Below, piece by piece: positions 20,063-29,794 of a DNA stretch of 64,000 nucleotides (position 1 is its first letter; each line of letters opens with the position of its first letter). The translations under genes and the position numbers were made by a program. The notes under the pieces were generated by a model, which saw nothing but the letters and a program-made list of their open reading frames with translations, was not told where the DNA came from and made no database searches. Source of the DNA: Pseudomonas fluorescens NCIMB 11764 (GTDB lineage: Bacteria > Pseudomonadota > Gammaproteobacteria > Pseudomonadales > Pseudomonadaceae); contig NZ_CP010945.1 in assembly GCF_000293885.2 (NCBI RefSeq), positions 3,058,001-3,122,000 on the forward strand, read 5' to 3'.

Positions 20063-20943
20063 TGAGCGTCCTGATCAATAAAGACACCAAAGTTATCTGC
20101 CAGGGTATTACCGGTTCGCAAGGTAGTTTCCACACCCAGCAAGCCATCGAATACGGCACCAAGATGGTTGGCGGCGTAACTCCTGGTAAAGGCGGCACCG
20201 AGCACCTGGGTCTGCCAGTGTTCAACACCGTGAAAGACGCTGTAGCTGCCACTGGCGCCACCGCCAGCGTGATCTACGTTCCAGCTCCTTTCTGCAAGGA
20301 CTCCATCCTGGAAGCGGCATTCGGCGGCATCAAGCTGATCGTTTGCATCACCGAAGGCATTCCTACCCTGGACATGCTGGATGCCAAGGTCAAGTGCGAC
20401 GAGCTGGGCGTAGTCCTGATCGGTCCTAACTGCCCAGGCGTGATCACTCCAGGCGAATGCAAGATCGGCATCATGCCAGGTCACATTCACTTGCCAGGCA
20501 AGGTCGGTATCGTTTCCCGTTCCGGCACCCTGACCTACGAAGCTGTGAAGCAGACCACTGACGCCGGTTTCGGTCAGTCGACTTGCGTCGGCATCGGCGG
20601 TGACCCGATCCCGGGTTCGAACTTCATCGACATCCTGAAGCTGTTCCAGGAAGACCCGAAGACCGAAGCGATCGTGATGATCGGCGAGATCGGCGGTTCG
20701 GCTGAAGAAGAAGCGGCTGCCTACATCAAGGCAAACGTGACCAAGCCGGTTGTTTCCTACATCGCTGGTGTGACTGCCCCTGCGGGCAAGCGCATGGGCC
20801 ATGCTGGCGCAATCATCTCTGGCGGCAAAGGCACTGCAGACGAGAAGTTTGCTGCCCTGGAAGACGCAGGCGTTAAAACCGTGCGTTCGCTGGCAGACAT
20901 CGGCAAGGCTTTGTCCGAGCTGACCGGTTGGGCGATCAAGTAA
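20062..20943 (+). CDS. sucD: succinyl-CoA synthetase alpha subunit
   Basis: A 293-residue alpha chain. The CoA-binding Rossmann part starts [20 protein letters not shown]; the phospho-accepting histidine is in [20 protein letters not shown]; the ligase motif [20 protein letters not shown] is in the middle. It is coupled directly to sucC. A strong terminator 30-60 bases after its stop closes the operon. Confidence 0.98.
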   Translation: MSVLINKDTKVICQGITGSQGSFHTQQAIEYGTKMVGGVTPGKGGTEHLGLPVFNTVKDAVAATGATASVIYVPAPFCKDSILEAAFGGIKLIVCITEGIPTLDMLDAKVKCDELGVVLIGPNCPGVITPGECKIGIMPGHIHLPGKVGIVSRSGTLTYEAVKQTTDAGFGQSTCVGIGGDPIPGSNFIDILKLFQEDPKTEAIVMIGEIGGSAEEEAAAYIKANVTKPVVSYIAGVTAPAGKRMGHAGAIISGGKGTADEKFAALEDAGVKTVRSLADIGKALSELTGWAIK

Positions 20944-20970
20944 GCCTCGCGCTTAGCTGACGCTTCACCA

Positions 20971-21003
20971 AACAAAGGCCACCTTCAGGTGGCCTTTGTC
21001 GTT
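20971..21003 (+). terminator. rho-independent terminator of the sdh-suc operon
   Basis: ACAAAGGCCACC and GGTGGCCTTTGT form a perfect 12-bp stem with a TTCA loop, followed by CGTTT. It is among the strongest hairpins in the window. Confidence 0.88.
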
Positions 21004-21040
21004 TCCGTGATTCCATATATCCACAGGCCACAGTGCTTTT

Positions 21041-21177
21041 TGTGGCGAGGGCGCTTGCTCCCGCTGGGCTGCGAAGCGGCCCCCAAATCACGCAACCGAG
21101 GCATGTCGGGTGCGCCGCATTTCATGGTTTTACGGCTGCTGCGCAGCCGAGCGGGAACAAGCGCCCTCGCCCAGGGT
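21041..21177. repeat. REPIN-like inverted REP pair
   Basis: The left copy runs TGTGGCGAGGGCGCTTGCTC followed by CCGCTGGGCTGCGAAGCGG. The right copy is its inverted counterpart, ending GCGGGAACAAGCGCCCTCGC. The same family, with GAGGGAG..GCTCCCTC, recurs at 28.9 kb. Confidence 0.8.
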
Positions 21178-21414
21178 TCTGTGCAGGTAAATTAGATATG
21201 TAAACGCGACACGGAAGTGTCGCAGATCGGAATGTTCGCCCTCTAACAGTGCGTTTTTAGCTCAAGTTCGTTAGGCTAGCCGCCATTTTGCGTCCGCGAC
21301 CCACAAGGTTGCTTCGCGCTAAAGGGTCAGTCCTATGCGGACCGACAGCATTTCCCTCACCCATAAAGGGAAATCCCTCTCTAAATTCCGATTCAGTAGT
21401 GTGGTATTTCCTTA

Positions 21415-22728
21415 ATGAAAGTGTTGAAAGGCCAGGACATCCTGGCACTTGGTTTTATGACGTTTGCCCTGTTCGTCGGGGCTGGCAACATCATCTTCCC
21501 GCCTATCGTCGGTTTGCAGTCCGGGCCTCATGTCTGGATGGCGGCGCTGGGCTTTCTGATCACCGCGGTCGGTCTGCCGGTGATTACCGTCGTGGCCCTG
21601 GCCAAGGTCGGCGGCGCCATGGATGCCTTGAGCAGTCCCATCGGCAAAGTCGCTGGCGGCTTGCTGGCCGCTGCATGCTACCTCGCGGTTGGTCCGCTGT
21701 TCGCGACGCCGCGCACTGCGACCGTATCGTTCGAAGTGGGCCTGGCGCCGCTGACCGGCGAAAGCCCGCTGGCGCTGTTCCTCTATAGCTCGGTGTACTT
21801 CCTGCTGGTGTTCTTCATCTCGCTCTACCCGGGCCGCTTGCTGGATACCGTTGGACGGTTTCTCGCACCGCTGAAGATCATCGCCCTGGCGGTTCTCGGC
21901 ATTGCCGCGTTTGCTTTGCCTGCCGGTGATATCGGCGTGGCGACGCCTGAGTATGTCGCAGCACCGTTCTCCCAGGGCTTCATCAATGGTTACCTGACCA
22001 TGGATACCCTCGGTGCGCTGGTGTTCGGCATTGTCATCGTCAACGCCATCCGCTCCCGCGGCGTCGAATCGCCGGTGTTGATCACCCGCTACGCGATCAT
22101 TGCCGGGCTGATCGCCGGCGTCGGTCTGGCGCTGGTTTATGTCAGCCTGTTCCGTCTCGGTTCGGGCAGCCATGAAGTGGCTGCCGGCGCGACCAACGGC
22201 GCGGCGGTATTGCACGCTTACGTTCAACACACTTTTGGTTCGTTGGGCAGCGGTTTCCTTGCGGTGCTGATCTCGCTGGCCTGCCTGGTCACGGCGGTCG
22301 GTCTGACCTGCGCCTGCGCCGAATACTTCAGCCGTGTGCTGCCGCTGTCCTACAAAACATTGGTCATTATCCTGGCCGTGTTTTCCCTGTTTGTGTCCAA
22401 TCTGGGCCTCACCAAGCTGATCGCGTTCTCGATCCCGGTACTCACCGCGATCTACCCGCCGTGCATCGCGCTGGTCGCCCTGAGCTTCTGCAAGGACTTC
22501 TGGCATGAACAGGGGCGCATCGTCGGTCCGGTGATGCTGGTGTCGTTCATCTTCGGTCTGATCGACGCGCTCAAGGGCGCGGGTCTGGCGGACTGGATGC
22601 CGACGCAACTGGCTCACTTGCCGCTGAGCGAGCAAGGCCTGGCGTGGCTGGTGCCATCGGTCATGACGCTGGTGGTTGCAGTGGTATGCGACCGCCTGCT
22701 GGGTAAACGCGAAGAAGCCTTGGCTTAA
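21415..22728 (+). CDS. brnQ: branched-chain amino acid transport carrier BrnQ
   Basis: A 437-residue LIVCS-family sodium-coupled importer of leucine, isoleucine and valine. About 12 transmembrane segments are visible. Family hallmarks are [23 protein letters not shown] near residue 15, [16 protein letters not shown], and [17 protein letters not shown]. The ATG at 21415 has almost no Shine-Dalgarno (TTTCCTTA precedes it); its N-terminus [12 protein letters not shown] matches the family start, so the position is probably right. It stands alone between a REPIN and a terminator. Confidence 0.95.
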   Translation: MKVLKGQDILALGFMTFALFVGAGNIIFPPIVGLQSGPHVWMAALGFLITAVGLPVITVVALAKVGGAMDALSSPIGKVAGGLLAAACYLAVGPLFATPRTATVSFEVGLAPLTGESPLALFLYSSVYFLLVFFISLYPGRLLDTVGRFLAPLKIIALAVLGIAAFALPAGDIGVATPEYVAAPFSQGFINGYLTMDTLGALVFGIVIVNAIRSRGVESPVLITRYAIIAGLIAGVGLALVYVSLFRLGSGSHEVAAGATNGAAVLHAYVQHTFGSLGSGFLAVLISLACLVTAVGLTCACAEYFSRVLPLSYKTLVIILAVFSLFVSNLGLTKLIAFSIPVLTAIYPPCIALVALSFCKDFWHEQGRIVGPVMLVSFIFGLIDALKGAGLADWMPTQLAHLPLSEQGLAWLVPSVMTLVVAVVCDRLLGKREEALA

Positions 22729-22770
22729 GTCGCTTCATGCCCGCCACAAGCGGGTCTTGAGCTATAACAG

Positions 22771-22806
22771 AAATGCCCCGTATCAATCGATACGGGGCAT
22801 TTTTTA
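22771..22806 (+). terminator. rho-independent terminator after brnQ
   Basis: ATGCCCCGTATC and GATACGGGGCAT form a perfect 12-bp stem with loop AATC, followed by TTTTTTAT. Confidence 0.92.
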
Positions 22807-22898
22807 TGCGCGTGATGCAGTGCCTTTTTTTGTGAGCTAACGTCGAAACACTGCAAATCCCCTGCGGGAACCTCCGCAAACACATCACAAGGACCTGC

Positions 22899-23636
22899 AT
22901 GTCGTTCATCCACGCCAACCTGATCCACATTCTCGCCGCCGCCTGGTTTGTCATCTGTTGGGGCGGCTATACCCGCTATGCGACATGGAAGGGCCGCGAC
23001 ACCGCGTGCCTGGCCAGTGTGCTGCACCTGTACCGCGAAGACTGGATGCGCCGCATGCTGCTGCGCGACAACCGTATCGCCGACGCCAGCGTGGTCGGCA
23101 ACCTGGAACGCAACGCTTCGTTCTTCGCCTCGAGCACGCTGATTATCCTGGCTGGCATTCTCACCGTGCTGGGCGCGTCGGAACGGGCCGTGTCGTTGCT
23201 GGCGGATATCCCGATGGTGCAGCAGGCCTCCCAGGGGATGTCCGAGATCAAGTTGCTGTGCCTGGCGCTGGTGTTTGTGTATGCGTTCTTTACGTTCAGC
23301 TGGTGCATGCGCCAATACAACTTCGCGGCCATTCTGATCGGTTCGGCACCCATGGTCGGCGAGCGCCATGTCTCGGAGCAGGAGCGTAAAGCGTTTGCGG
23401 CCCGGGCGGCGCGTGTCATCTCGATGGCCGCCAACCAGTTCAACTTCGGCCTGCGCTCCTATTACTTCGGCATGACCATGCTGGCCTGGTTCGTCAGCCC
23501 CTGGTTGTTCATGTTGATGAGTGCCGGCGTAGTGCTGGTGCTCTATCGCCGGGAGTTTCATTCCGACGTTCTCGACGTGATGGTCTATACCCCTACAGAG
23601 GCGCCCTTGCCTGAAGCGAACAAAGAGGCTGCTTGA
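22899..23636 (+). CDS. DUF599 inner-membrane protein
   Basis: A 245-residue protein that fits the DUF599 family, with about four transmembrane helices: LIHILAAAWFVICWGGY, STLIILAGILTVLGA, IKLLCLALVFVYAFFTFSW and MLAWFVSPWLFMLMSAGVVLVLY. A conserved basic region, LHLYREDWMRRMLLRDNRIADA, follows the first helix. The function is unknown. AAGGA is 6 bases before the ATG. The stop overlaps the next start (TGATG), so it is coupled to the MAPEG gene. Confidence 0.8.
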   Translation: MSFIHANLIHILAAAWFVICWGGYTRYATWKGRDTACLASVLHLYREDWMRRMLLRDNRIADASVVGNLERNASFFASSTLIILAGILTVLGASERAVSLLADIPMVQQASQGMSEIKLLCLALVFVYAFFTFSWCMRQYNFAAILIGSAPMVGERHVSEQERKAFAARAARVISMAANQFNFGLRSYYFGMTMLAWFVSPWLFMLMSAGVVLVLYRREFHSDVLDVMVYTPTEAPLPEANKEAA

Positions 23637-24037
23637 TGAGTATTCCGTTCTGGTGTGTGTTGATCAGCGCCTTGCTGATTTACGTGGCCCGCATGCCGGT
23701 GGCCAAGGCCATGAAAGATCAGGGTGGTTACAACAATCACCTGCCTCGCCAGCAGCAGGCCCAACTCACCGGCTTCGGTGCCCGCGCGGTAGCGGCCCAT
23801 CAGAACTGCTTCGAAGCCTTCATATTGTTCGCGGTGGGGGTGTTGATGGCGCACACCACGCAGACGGCGGGATGGCTGATTGACTCGCTGGCAATCATCT
23901 TTGTGATCACGCGAGTCATTTACTTACTGTGCTATTGGGGCGATCTCGCCTGGCAACGAAGTCTGGTGTGGGTTGTCGGGCTAGTGTGTTCGTTGCTACT
24001 GATGATTAGTCCGACTTTTAGAACTATTTTGCTCTAG
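23636..24037 (+). CDS. MAPEG-family membrane protein
   Basis: A 133-residue four-helix membrane protein of the MAPEG type (eicosanoid/glutathione metabolism). NNHLPRQQQAQLTGFGARAVAAHQNCFEAFILFAVGVLM carries the family's conserved R..A..N..E pattern, and the last helices are RVIYLLCYWGDLAWQRSLVW onward. Bacterial members are poorly characterised; some bind glutathione. It is co-transcribed with the DUF599 gene by a 1-bp overlap, and its ATG is favoured over an upstream TTG. Confidence 0.85.
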   Translation: MSIPFWCVLISALLIYVARMPVAKAMKDQGGYNNHLPRQQQAQLTGFGARAVAAHQNCFEAFILFAVGVLMAHTTQTAGWLIDSLAIIFVITRVIYLLCYWGDLAWQRSLVWVVGLVCSLLLMISPTFRTILL

Positions 24038-24054
24038 CAGGGCAAATGACAGGC

Positions 24055-24088
24055 AAAAGAAAACCCGCACTTGGCGGGTCTTCTTTAT
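24055..24088. terminator. bidirectional terminator between MAPEG gene and small lipoprotein gene
   Basis: AAGAAAACCCGC and GCGGGTCTTCTTT form a stem around ACTTG. T-rich flanks exist on both strands, with the better T tract on the minus strand. It serves the two convergent genes. Confidence 0.75.
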
Positions 24089-24104
24089 CACGCTAAAAAC
24101 TGAT

Positions 24105-24338
24105 TTAGTTTTTAGGTGCTTCTTTCACAGCGGCTTCGTTCGATTCAGCCTGAGCTTTGGCGGCTTCGGCGTTTTCTTTCGCTGCGTCGTTCACTTTATC
24201 CTGAGCTTTGTTCATGTCTTGCTGAGCCTGCTCAGCATGTTCGTTGGCTTCTTGAGCTTTGTCCTCGGATTTTTTATCGCAGGCTGCGAGACCGAGGGAA
24301 GCGGTCAACATCAAGGCAATAGCTAAAGTCTTACGCAT
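24105..24338 (-). CDS. small Ala/Glu/Lys-rich lipoprotein
   Basis: A 77-residue protein. The signal peptide ends in the lipobox LGLAAC (lipidated Cys20), followed by a highly charged helical stretch rich in E, A, K, Q and N (DKVNDAAKENAEAAKAQAES). Such a sequence forms a single amphipathic helix or coiled coil, resembling small Lpp-like or stress-induced lipoproteins. AAGGAGA precedes the ATG. Function is unknown; envelope location is likely. It is transcribed alone. Confidence 0.8.
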   Translation of the reverse strand: MRKTLAIALMLTASLGLAACDKKSEDKAQEANEHAEQAQQDMNKAQDKVNDAAKENAEAAKAQAESNEAAVKEAPKN

Positions 24339-24497
24339 GGGGTGTTTCTCCTTATGGAAAATATCTACTTGGCCTTTCGAGCACAGCCAACAGGGTTAAG
24401 TTCCTCAATTCGTTCAGATATATAAGATAATTCCCACGGGAACTTTTACCGAATCCGCCTAGTGCGGTGTCGGAATACTAAGAAGAGTTTTTATCAA

Positions 24498-24974
24498 ATG
24501 GCCGAAAACCCCGTTTTTGAGCGTGCGACGCGATTTTTATCGGCATTGCGACACTGTCAGGTACTCGGGCTGCGAGTTCACAGCGTCAGCAGTGGCGGGC
24601 TTACCGTGATTCTGCCGTACAGCCCGCAAATCATCGGTAACCCGCAAACCGGCGTGATCCACGGCGGTGCGCTGACGACCTTGATGGACACCGCGTGTGG
24701 CATGTCCACCCTTTGCGTGTTGCCCGAGTTCGAAGTCTGCCCGACCCTCGATCTGCGCATCGACTACATGCACGCGGCCGAGCCGCACAAGGATGTGTAT
24801 GGCTTTGCCCAGTGCTATCGGGTCACCACGGACGTGATCTTCGCCCGTGGTTTTGCCTATCAGGATGATCCCGAACAGCCTATCGCCCATGTGGTGGGCA
24901 CGTTCATGCGCATGGGCAAGGGCGTCAAAGGCACCAAAGGCTTCGGTGGCGCCATCGCCGGAGGGGCGAAATGA
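24498..24974 (+). CDS. PaaI/YigI-type hotdog-fold thioesterase (first of pair)
   Basis: A 158-residue hotdog-fold protein. The HGGALTTLMDTACGMSTL segment (residues about 55-72) is the conserved nucleophile/oxyanion region of PaaI-like acyl-CoA thioesterases, followed by the LDLRIDYMHAAEP strand. The ATG at 24498 is preceded by AAGAAGAG; an upstream GTG would add 12 residues. Its stop overlaps the next start in ATGA. The physiological acyl-CoA cannot be inferred. Confidence 0.8.
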   Translation: MAENPVFERATRFLSALRHCQVLGLRVHSVSSGGLTVILPYSPQIIGNPQTGVIHGGALTTLMDTACGMSTLCVLPEFEVCPTLDLRIDYMHAAEPHKDVYGFAQCYRVTTDVIFARGFAYQDDPEQPIAHVVGTFMRMGKGVKGTKGFGGAIAGGAK

Positions 24975-25423
24975 TCGACAACTTCAAGGAACAACTGCAA
25001 CAGGCCCATGAGCAGGGCGACTACGCCGCGCTGCTACACCTGATTCCCTACGCCAAACTGATCGGTGTCGAATGCTCGCGGGTCGGGGATGACCTGCTGT
25101 TTCGCCTCCCGGCGAACAAGGACAACATTGGTAACCCTTTGCTGCCGGCAATTCATGGTGGTGTGATTGCCGGGTTCATGGAGCTGTCCGCCGCGCTGCA
25201 CCTGCTGATTCTCACCGGTTCGCCGGGCGTGCCGAAGATCATCGACTTTTCCCTCGACTACCTGCGCACGGGGCAGTTTCGCGACACCTGGGCCAGATGC
25301 CAGGTGTGTCGTCAGGGCCGACGTGTCGCAAACGTGGCGGTAACCGCCTGGCAAAGCACCGAAGCCGAGCCAATTGCCACCGCCCGTGCCCACTTCAAAA
25401 TCGATGAGCCCTTGAAATCCTGA
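24971..25423 (+). CDS. PaaI-type hotdog-fold thioesterase (second of pair)
   Basis: A 150-residue hotdog protein with NPLLPAIHGGVIAGFMELSAALHL as its active-site helix and IDFSLDYLRTGQFRDTWARC as the following strand. It is a diverged paralogue of the preceding gene, coupled to it by a 4-bp overlap; the pair may form a hetero-oligomer. The substrate is unknown. The gene is separated from htpG by about 80 bp. Confidence 0.8.
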   Translation: MIDNFKEQLQQAHEQGDYAALLHLIPYAKLIGVECSRVGDDLLFRLPANKDNIGNPLLPAIHGGVIAGFMELSAALHLLILTGSPGVPKIIDFSLDYLRTGQFRDTWARCQVCRQGRRVANVAVTAWQSTEAEPIATARAHFKIDEPLKS

Positions 25424-25504
25424 TCCGAGCCCCCAACTTTGATGACAACCCGCCGCCGACCCTGAAGGTCGCGGCCACTGCCATCTGATTGGAGTTTGAT
25501 GACC

Positions 25505-27409
25505 ATGAGTGTGGAAACTCAAAAGGAAACCCTGGGCTTCCAGACCGAGGTGAAGCAACTGCTGCACCTCATGATCCATTCGCTGTATTCCAACAAGGAA
25601 ATCTTCCTTCGCGAATTGATCTCGAACGCCTCTGACGCTGTCGACAAATTACGTTTCGAAGCCCTGTCCAAGCCTGAGTTGCTGGAAGGTGGCGCCGAAC
25701 TGAAAATCCGTGTGAGCTTCGACAAGGACGCTAAAACCGTCACCCTCGAAGACAACGGTATCGGCATGAGCCGTGAAGATGCGATCACCCACCTGGGCAC
25801 GATTGCCAAATCCGGCACCGCCGATTTCATGAAACACCTGTCTGGCGATCAGAAAAAAGATTCGCACCTGATCGGTCAATTTGGCGTGGGTTTCTACTCC
25901 GCATTCATCGTCGCCGACAAAGTTGACGTGTTCAGCCGTCGTGCCGGTGCTGCCGCCAGCGAAGGCGTGCACTGGTCGTCGAAGGGCGAAGGCGATTTTG
26001 AAGTGGCCACCGTCGAGAAAGCCGAGCGCGGCACTCGCATCGTGCTGCACCTGAAGTCCGGTGAAGACGAGTTCGCCGATGGCTGGCGCCTGCGCAACAT
26101 CATCAAGAAGTACTCCGACCACATCGCTTTGCCGATCGAGTTGCCGAAAGAAGTGGCCGCCGCCGAGGGTGAAGAGAAGCCAGCCGTTGAGTGGGAAACC
26201 GTCAACCGCGCCAGCGCCCTGTGGACCCGTCCTCGCACCGAGATCAAGGACGAGGAATATCAGGAGTTCTACAAGCACATCGCTCATGACTTCGAAAACC
26301 CGCTGAGCTGGAGCCACAACAAGGTCGAAGGCAAGCTCGAGTACAGCTCGCTGCTTTATGTTCCGACCCGTGCTCCGTTCGACCTGTACCAGCGTGAAGC
26401 GCCGAAAGGCCTGAAGCTGTATGTGCAGCGTGTGTTCGTGATGGATCAAGCCGAGTCGTTCCTGCCGCTGTACCTGCGCTTCATCAAAGGCGTGGTCGAT
26501 TCCAATGACCTGTCGCTGAACGTGTCGCGGGAAATCCTGCAGAAAGACCCGATCATCGATTCCATGAAGTCGGCGCTGACCAAGCGTGTTCTGGACATGC
26601 TGGAAAAACTGGCGAAAAACGAGCCTGAGCAATACAAGGGCTTCTGGAAAAATTTCGGTCAGGTCATGAAAGAAGGCCCGGCAGAAGACTTCGCCAACAA
26701 AGAGAAAATCGCCGGCTTGCTGCGTTTCGCGTCCACTCAGGGTGAAGAAGGGGAGCAGGTCGTGGGTCTGGCCGAGTACCTGGCTCGCGCCAAGGAAGGT
26801 CAGGACAAGATTTACTACCTGACTGGCGAAACTTACGCGCAAGTCAAAAACAGCCCGCACCTGGAAGTCTTCCGCAAGAAAGGCATCGAAGTGCTGCTGT
26901 TGACCGATCGTATTGACGAGTGGCTGATGAGCTACCTCAGCGATTTCGACGGCAAGAGCTTCGTTGACGTGGCGCGCGGTGACCTGGACCTGGGCAACCT
27001 GGACTCGGAAGAGGACAAGAAGGCCGCGGAAGAAGTCGCCAAGTCCAAAGAGGGTCTGGTCGAGCGTCTGAAAACTGCACTGGGTGATTCGGTTGCTGAA
27101 GTGCGGGTTTCCCACCGTCTGACCGACTCTCCGGCGATTCTGGCTATCGGCGAACAGGACCTGGGCCTGCAGATGCGCCAGATCCTCGAAGCCAGTGGTC
27201 AGAAGGTTCCGGATTCGAAGCCGATCTTCGAGTTCAACCCGGCCCACCCGCTGATCGAGAAACTCGACAACGAGCAGAGCGACGAGCGCTTCGGCGACCT
27301 GTCGCACATTCTCTTCGATCAGGCGGCCCTGGCGGCCGGCGACAGCTTGAAAGACCCGGCCGCGTATGTGCGCCGCCTCAACAAGCTGCTGGTTGAACTG
27401 TCGGTTTAA
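25505..27409 (+). CDS. htpG: molecular chaperone HtpG (Hsp90)
   Basis: A 634-residue Hsp90. The GHKL ATPase motifs are [37 protein letters not shown] and [15 protein letters not shown]. The middle domain has [14 protein letters not shown] and [11 protein letters not shown], and the C-terminal dimerisation domain ends KLLVELSV. Length fits bacterial HtpG. Two ATG codons (25499 and 25505) follow GGAG; 25505 gives the usual [16 protein letters not shown]-terminus and 10-base spacing. A terminator follows the stop codon. Confidence 0.98.
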   Translation: MSVETQKETLGFQTEVKQLLHLMIHSLYSNKEIFLRELISNASDAVDKLRFEALSKPELLEGGAELKIRVSFDKDAKTVTLEDNGIGMSREDAITHLGTIAKSGTADFMKHLSGDQKKDSHLIGQFGVGFYSAFIVADKVDVFSRRAGAAASEGVHWSSKGEGDFEVATVEKAERGTRIVLHLKSGEDEFADGWRLRNIIKKYSDHIALPIELPKEVAAAEGEEKPAVEWETVNRASALWTRPRTEIKDEEYQEFYKHIAHDFENPLSWSHNKVEGKLEYSSLLYVPTRAPFDLYQREAPKGLKLYVQRVFVMDQAESFLPLYLRFIKGVVDSNDLSLNVSREILQKDPIIDSMKSALTKRVLDMLEKLAKNEPEQYKGFWKNFGQVMKEGPAEDFANKEKIAGLLRFASTQGEEGEQVVGLAEYLARAKEGQDKIYYLTGETYAQVKNSPHLEVFRKKGIEVLLLTDRIDEWLMSYLSDFDGKSFVDVARGDLDLGNLDSEEDKKAAEEVAKSKEGLVERLKTALGDSVAEVRVSHRLTDSPAILAIGEQDLGLQMRQILEASGQKVPDSKPIFEFNPAHPLIEKLDNEQSDERFGDLSHILFDQAALAAGDSLKDPAAYVRRLNKLLVELSV

Positions 27410-27420
27410 CGGCGTTGTAC

Positions 27421-27448
27421 AAAAAAACCCGCTTCGGCGGGTTTTTTT
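27421..27448. terminator. bidirectional terminator between htpG and pirin gene
   Basis: ACCCGC and GCGGGT stem with a TTCG tetraloop, flanked by seven A on the left and seven T on the right, so it works on either strand for the convergent genes. Confidence 0.9.
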
Positions 27449-27459
27449 ATCCCTGGGCT

Positions 27460-28329
27460 TTAGCGGGCGGGGGGCAGTTCGATCCGCTCAACTTCCCCGG
27501 GCACCGTCGGCCAATCCCCGGCTGCCCAGCGCCGACGGGCTTCATCGATAGCCGCCGGATCGCTTGCCACAAAATTCCAGTTGATCCTTCGTGGCCCATC
27601 CAGCGGCGCACCACCCAACAGCACCGCATGACAGTCGCTCTCGGCGAACAACGTCATCTCTTCTCCCGCAGGCAGCACCACCAGCGCATGGGGTTCTATC
27701 AGCTCGCCATCGAGCTGTAATTCGCCGCTCAACACGTACAGCGCCCGTTCTTCATGCTCGGTGGGAATCAGCAGCGTGGTCGCTGTCTGCAGGTTCAGTT
27801 CCGCGTACAGCGTAGGAGAAAGCACCGGCACCGGCGATTCCAGGCAGAAGCCTGCCCCGGCGATCATCCGGATCTTCACCCCGAGGTTGTCGCTGACCGG
27901 CAGTGTGGCCGCCGGATGGTGGCTGTAGTGTCCCGGTCCCTGCTCATGTTCCTTTGGCGATGCCAGCCAGATCTGCAAGCCGTGCATCGTGAATCCGCTG
28001 TCCTTCAATGCCTGGGGCGTGCGCTCGACGTGGGCAATCGCGCTGCCGGCGGTCATCCAGCTGACGTCTCCGGCCTCTACCACCTGATCGGAACCGAGGC
28101 TGTCCTTGTGCTGGATTTTTCCTTCGAACAAGTAGGTGAGGGTCGATAGACCAATGTGCGGATGCTGACGGATGTTCATGCCTTTGCCCGCCGGATAACG
28201 GGTTTCGAGCATATGGTCGAAAAACACAAAAGGCCCGACGCTGCGGCATTTGGCTGACGGTAGCGGACGAAGAATCGGCTGGCCTTCAACATCTTCGGCG
28301 CGGGGGCGGATCACGAGGAGAGTGTTCAT
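27460..28329 (-). CDS. pirin-family protein
   Basis: A 289-residue bicupin of the pirin family. The N-terminal cupin has metal-binding residues in NIRQHPHIGLSTLTYLFEG and the following SLG..Q..GDVSWMTAGSAIAHVER. The C-terminal cupin is less conserved. Bacterial pirins often show quercetin dioxygenase or redox-sensing activity; the substrate here is unknown. The gene is transcribed towards htpG and about 60 bases from the OsmC-like gene, possibly in one unit with it. Confidence 0.92.
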   Translation of the reverse strand: MNTLLVIRPRAEDVEGQPILRPLPSAKCRSVGPFVFFDHMLETRYPAGKGMNIRQHPHIGLSTLTYLFEGKIQHKDSLGSDQVVEAGDVSWMTAGSAIAHVERTPQALKDSGFTMHGLQIWLASPKEHEQGPGHYSHHPAATLPVSDNLGVKIRMIAGAGFCLESPVPVLSPTLYAELNLQTATTLLIPTEHEERALYVLSGELQLDGELIEPHALVVLPAGEEMTLFAESDCHAVLLGGAPLDGPRRINWNFVASDPAAIDEARRRWAAGDWPTVPGEVERIELPPAR

Positions 28330-28390
28330 GGTGCATTCCAGGCTGAGCGGGTGACGCGTGGAGCATAACCCGCTTGCCCGGCCCTTGCCG

Positions 28391-28807
28391 CTATTGGCTG
28401 AACGCGCCTTCGGACAGATGGGTTTCGATGCTGACTTCAGTAGTGGTCATCAGCTTGTGCACAGGGCAACGGTCAGCCACGCGGTGCAGTTCGTCACGTT
28501 GCGCGTCGGTGAGCACACCTTTGAGGGTCAGTTTGACGTGCAAGACATATTTGCCTTTCTGTTCTTCGCTGTTGTCGCGTTTGACCTCGACACCAACACC
28601 CGTCAGCGGAATGTCTTTTTTCTTCGCATACAGCTTCAGGGTCAGGGCCTTGCACGCGCCGAGCGCTGCGTCGAAGTAATCATGTGGCTCGGGTGCCGAG
28701 CCTTCACCGCCGGCGGAAGTCGGCACATCGGCAAAGAGTTCGTGGTCATCGATTTGTACGCTGTGACGATAACCTTCGGCGGAAACGGTATTGACGGTGA
28801 CTGTCAT
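28391..28807 (-). CDS. OsmC-family protein
   Basis: A 138-residue OsmC/Ohr-fold protein. The peroxidatic cysteine is probable in the helix GSAPEPHDYFDAALGACKALT, and a second conserved cysteine lies in VADRCPVHKLM. Members reduce organic hydroperoxides or respond to osmotic/oxidative stress; this one resembles the YhfA/OsmC-like group and not Ohr proper. The gene is 61 bp upstream of the pirin gene in the same direction. Confidence 0.88.
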   Translation of the reverse strand: MTVTVNTVSAEGYRHSVQIDDHELFADVPTSAGGEGSAPEPHDYFDAALGACKALTLKLYAKKKDIPLTGVGVEVKRDNSEEQKGKYVLHVKLTLKGVLTDAQRDELHRVADRCPVHKLMTTTEVSIETHLSEGAFSQ

Positions 28808-28916
28808 GGGAAACCTCGGCAGTAGGAAAAGTCATTCGATCAAAAAAGACCTTGAAGGTATAGAGCATTCCTCCTGATACGCGTTCCACTTTCTTGTTTG
28901 AAGCAATTGCAATTCC

Positions 28917-29012
28917 CTGTGGCGAGGGAGCTCGCTCCCGCAGGACTGTGTAGCCGTCCCTTTTTTTGGGGTCGCTTCGCAACCCAGCGGGAGCAAGCTC
29001 CCTCGCCACAGG
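28917..29012. repeat. REPIN-like inverted REP pair
   Basis: Left copy CTGTGGCGAGGGAGCTCGCT and right copy GAGCAAGCTCCCTCGCCACA are inverted relative to each other, separated by about 50 bases that also contain a GGGGTCGCTTCGCAACCC-like inner palindrome. It is the same family as the copy at 21.1 kb. Confidence 0.85.
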
Positions 29013-29028
29013 TTACTTTGCGTCAGGC

Positions 29029-29056
29029 GAAAAAAAGCCCCGCATTAGCGAGGCTT
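29029..29056 (-). terminator. terminator of the purM-purN-DUF3108 operon
   Basis: On the minus strand, GCCTCGC and GCGGGGC (one G-T wobble) enclose TAAT and are followed by seven T. Confidence 0.88.
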
Positions 29057-29072
29057 CTTGTGTCGATCCGGA

Positions 29073-29786
29073 TCAGCTGCCTTTGACAGCCTTGCCGTTG
29101 ACCTTGCCGTCGAGGAGCATGATGTTGTACTCCTTGCCGTCGGTTTCGACCTGTTGCAGGCGGACCAGCAGGTAATCCCAGTCCTTGGCGAACCACAGCA
29201 CGGTGATGCGCTTGCTTTGTGTCGGATCGCGCACGCGCTCGACCTTGATCGCGTCGATCTGGCCAGCCTTGGTGTCGACTTTTTCCGAACCCAGCACGCG
29301 GAAGTCATAGGTATCGACTTCACCATCATCGACCACCTGATAGCTCATGCTTTTCTTGCCAGCGGCCACGTCGTGTTGCAGGGCCAGCTGATAGGTGGAT
29401 TTGTCGACCATGCCGCGGTTGAGCGGAATGTTGACGGCGTCACCACGATCGGTGCCGGTGACCTTTTTGGTGGTCCAGTCGAAATCCAGGTCGGCCTTTT
29501 TGGCTTTACCCAGGCCCCCGCGTTCAAAGTGGTAGGACTGTGGCAGCAGGGTGTCCTTGTCCAGGGTCAGGGTGCTTTCTTCGGTCAGGCTGGCGATCAT
29601 CATCGAGGCCTTGAAGCTGAGCTTCCAGACGCCGTTGGCTTCCTTGGTCAGGCTGCGCTCGGCAGTGCCGCTCATTGGAAGCTGCTTCCAGTCGGCGGTG
29701 TAGCTGGCGGAGAAGGGTTGAAGTTCTGTGGCCTGCGCGAAAGGCAGGGCAAGCAGAGCGCAAGCGAAGAGCAGGGCGCGACGCAT
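29073..29786 (-). CDS. DUF3108 exported protein
   Basis: A 237-residue protein with a signal peptide (MRRALLFACALLALPFAQA). The mature part is beta-rich and fits DUF3108: FSASYTADWKQLPMSGTAERSL near the start, YQVVDDGEVDTYDFRVLGSEKVDT in the middle, and TVLWFAKDWDYLLVRLQQVETDGKEY near the end. It is a periplasmic protein of unknown function that in pseudomonads lies next to purN. It follows purN by 8 bp, so it is expressed with purine genes, although no metabolic link is known. Confidence 0.88.
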   Translation of the reverse strand: MRRALLFACALLALPFAQATELQPFSASYTADWKQLPMSGTAERSLTKEANGVWKLSFKASMMIASLTEESTLTLDKDTLLPQSYHFERGGLGKAKKADLDFDWTTKKVTGTDRGDAVNIPLNRGMVDKSTYQLALQHDVAAGKKSMSYQVVDDGEVDTYDFRVLGSEKVDTKAGQIDAIKVERVRDPTQSKRITVLWFAKDWDYLLVRLQQVETDGKEYNIMLLDGKVNGKAVKGS

Positions 29787-29794
29787 AAAATCTC

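Larger units (their letters stand above)
20944..21414. other. sucD-brnQ intergenic region
   Basis: It contains the suc terminator, a REPIN-like element and then about 235 bases before brnQ with no ribosome-binding site or convincing short gene. The last part probably carries the brnQ promoter and a long leader, but no promoter hexamers match well. Confidence 0.55.
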
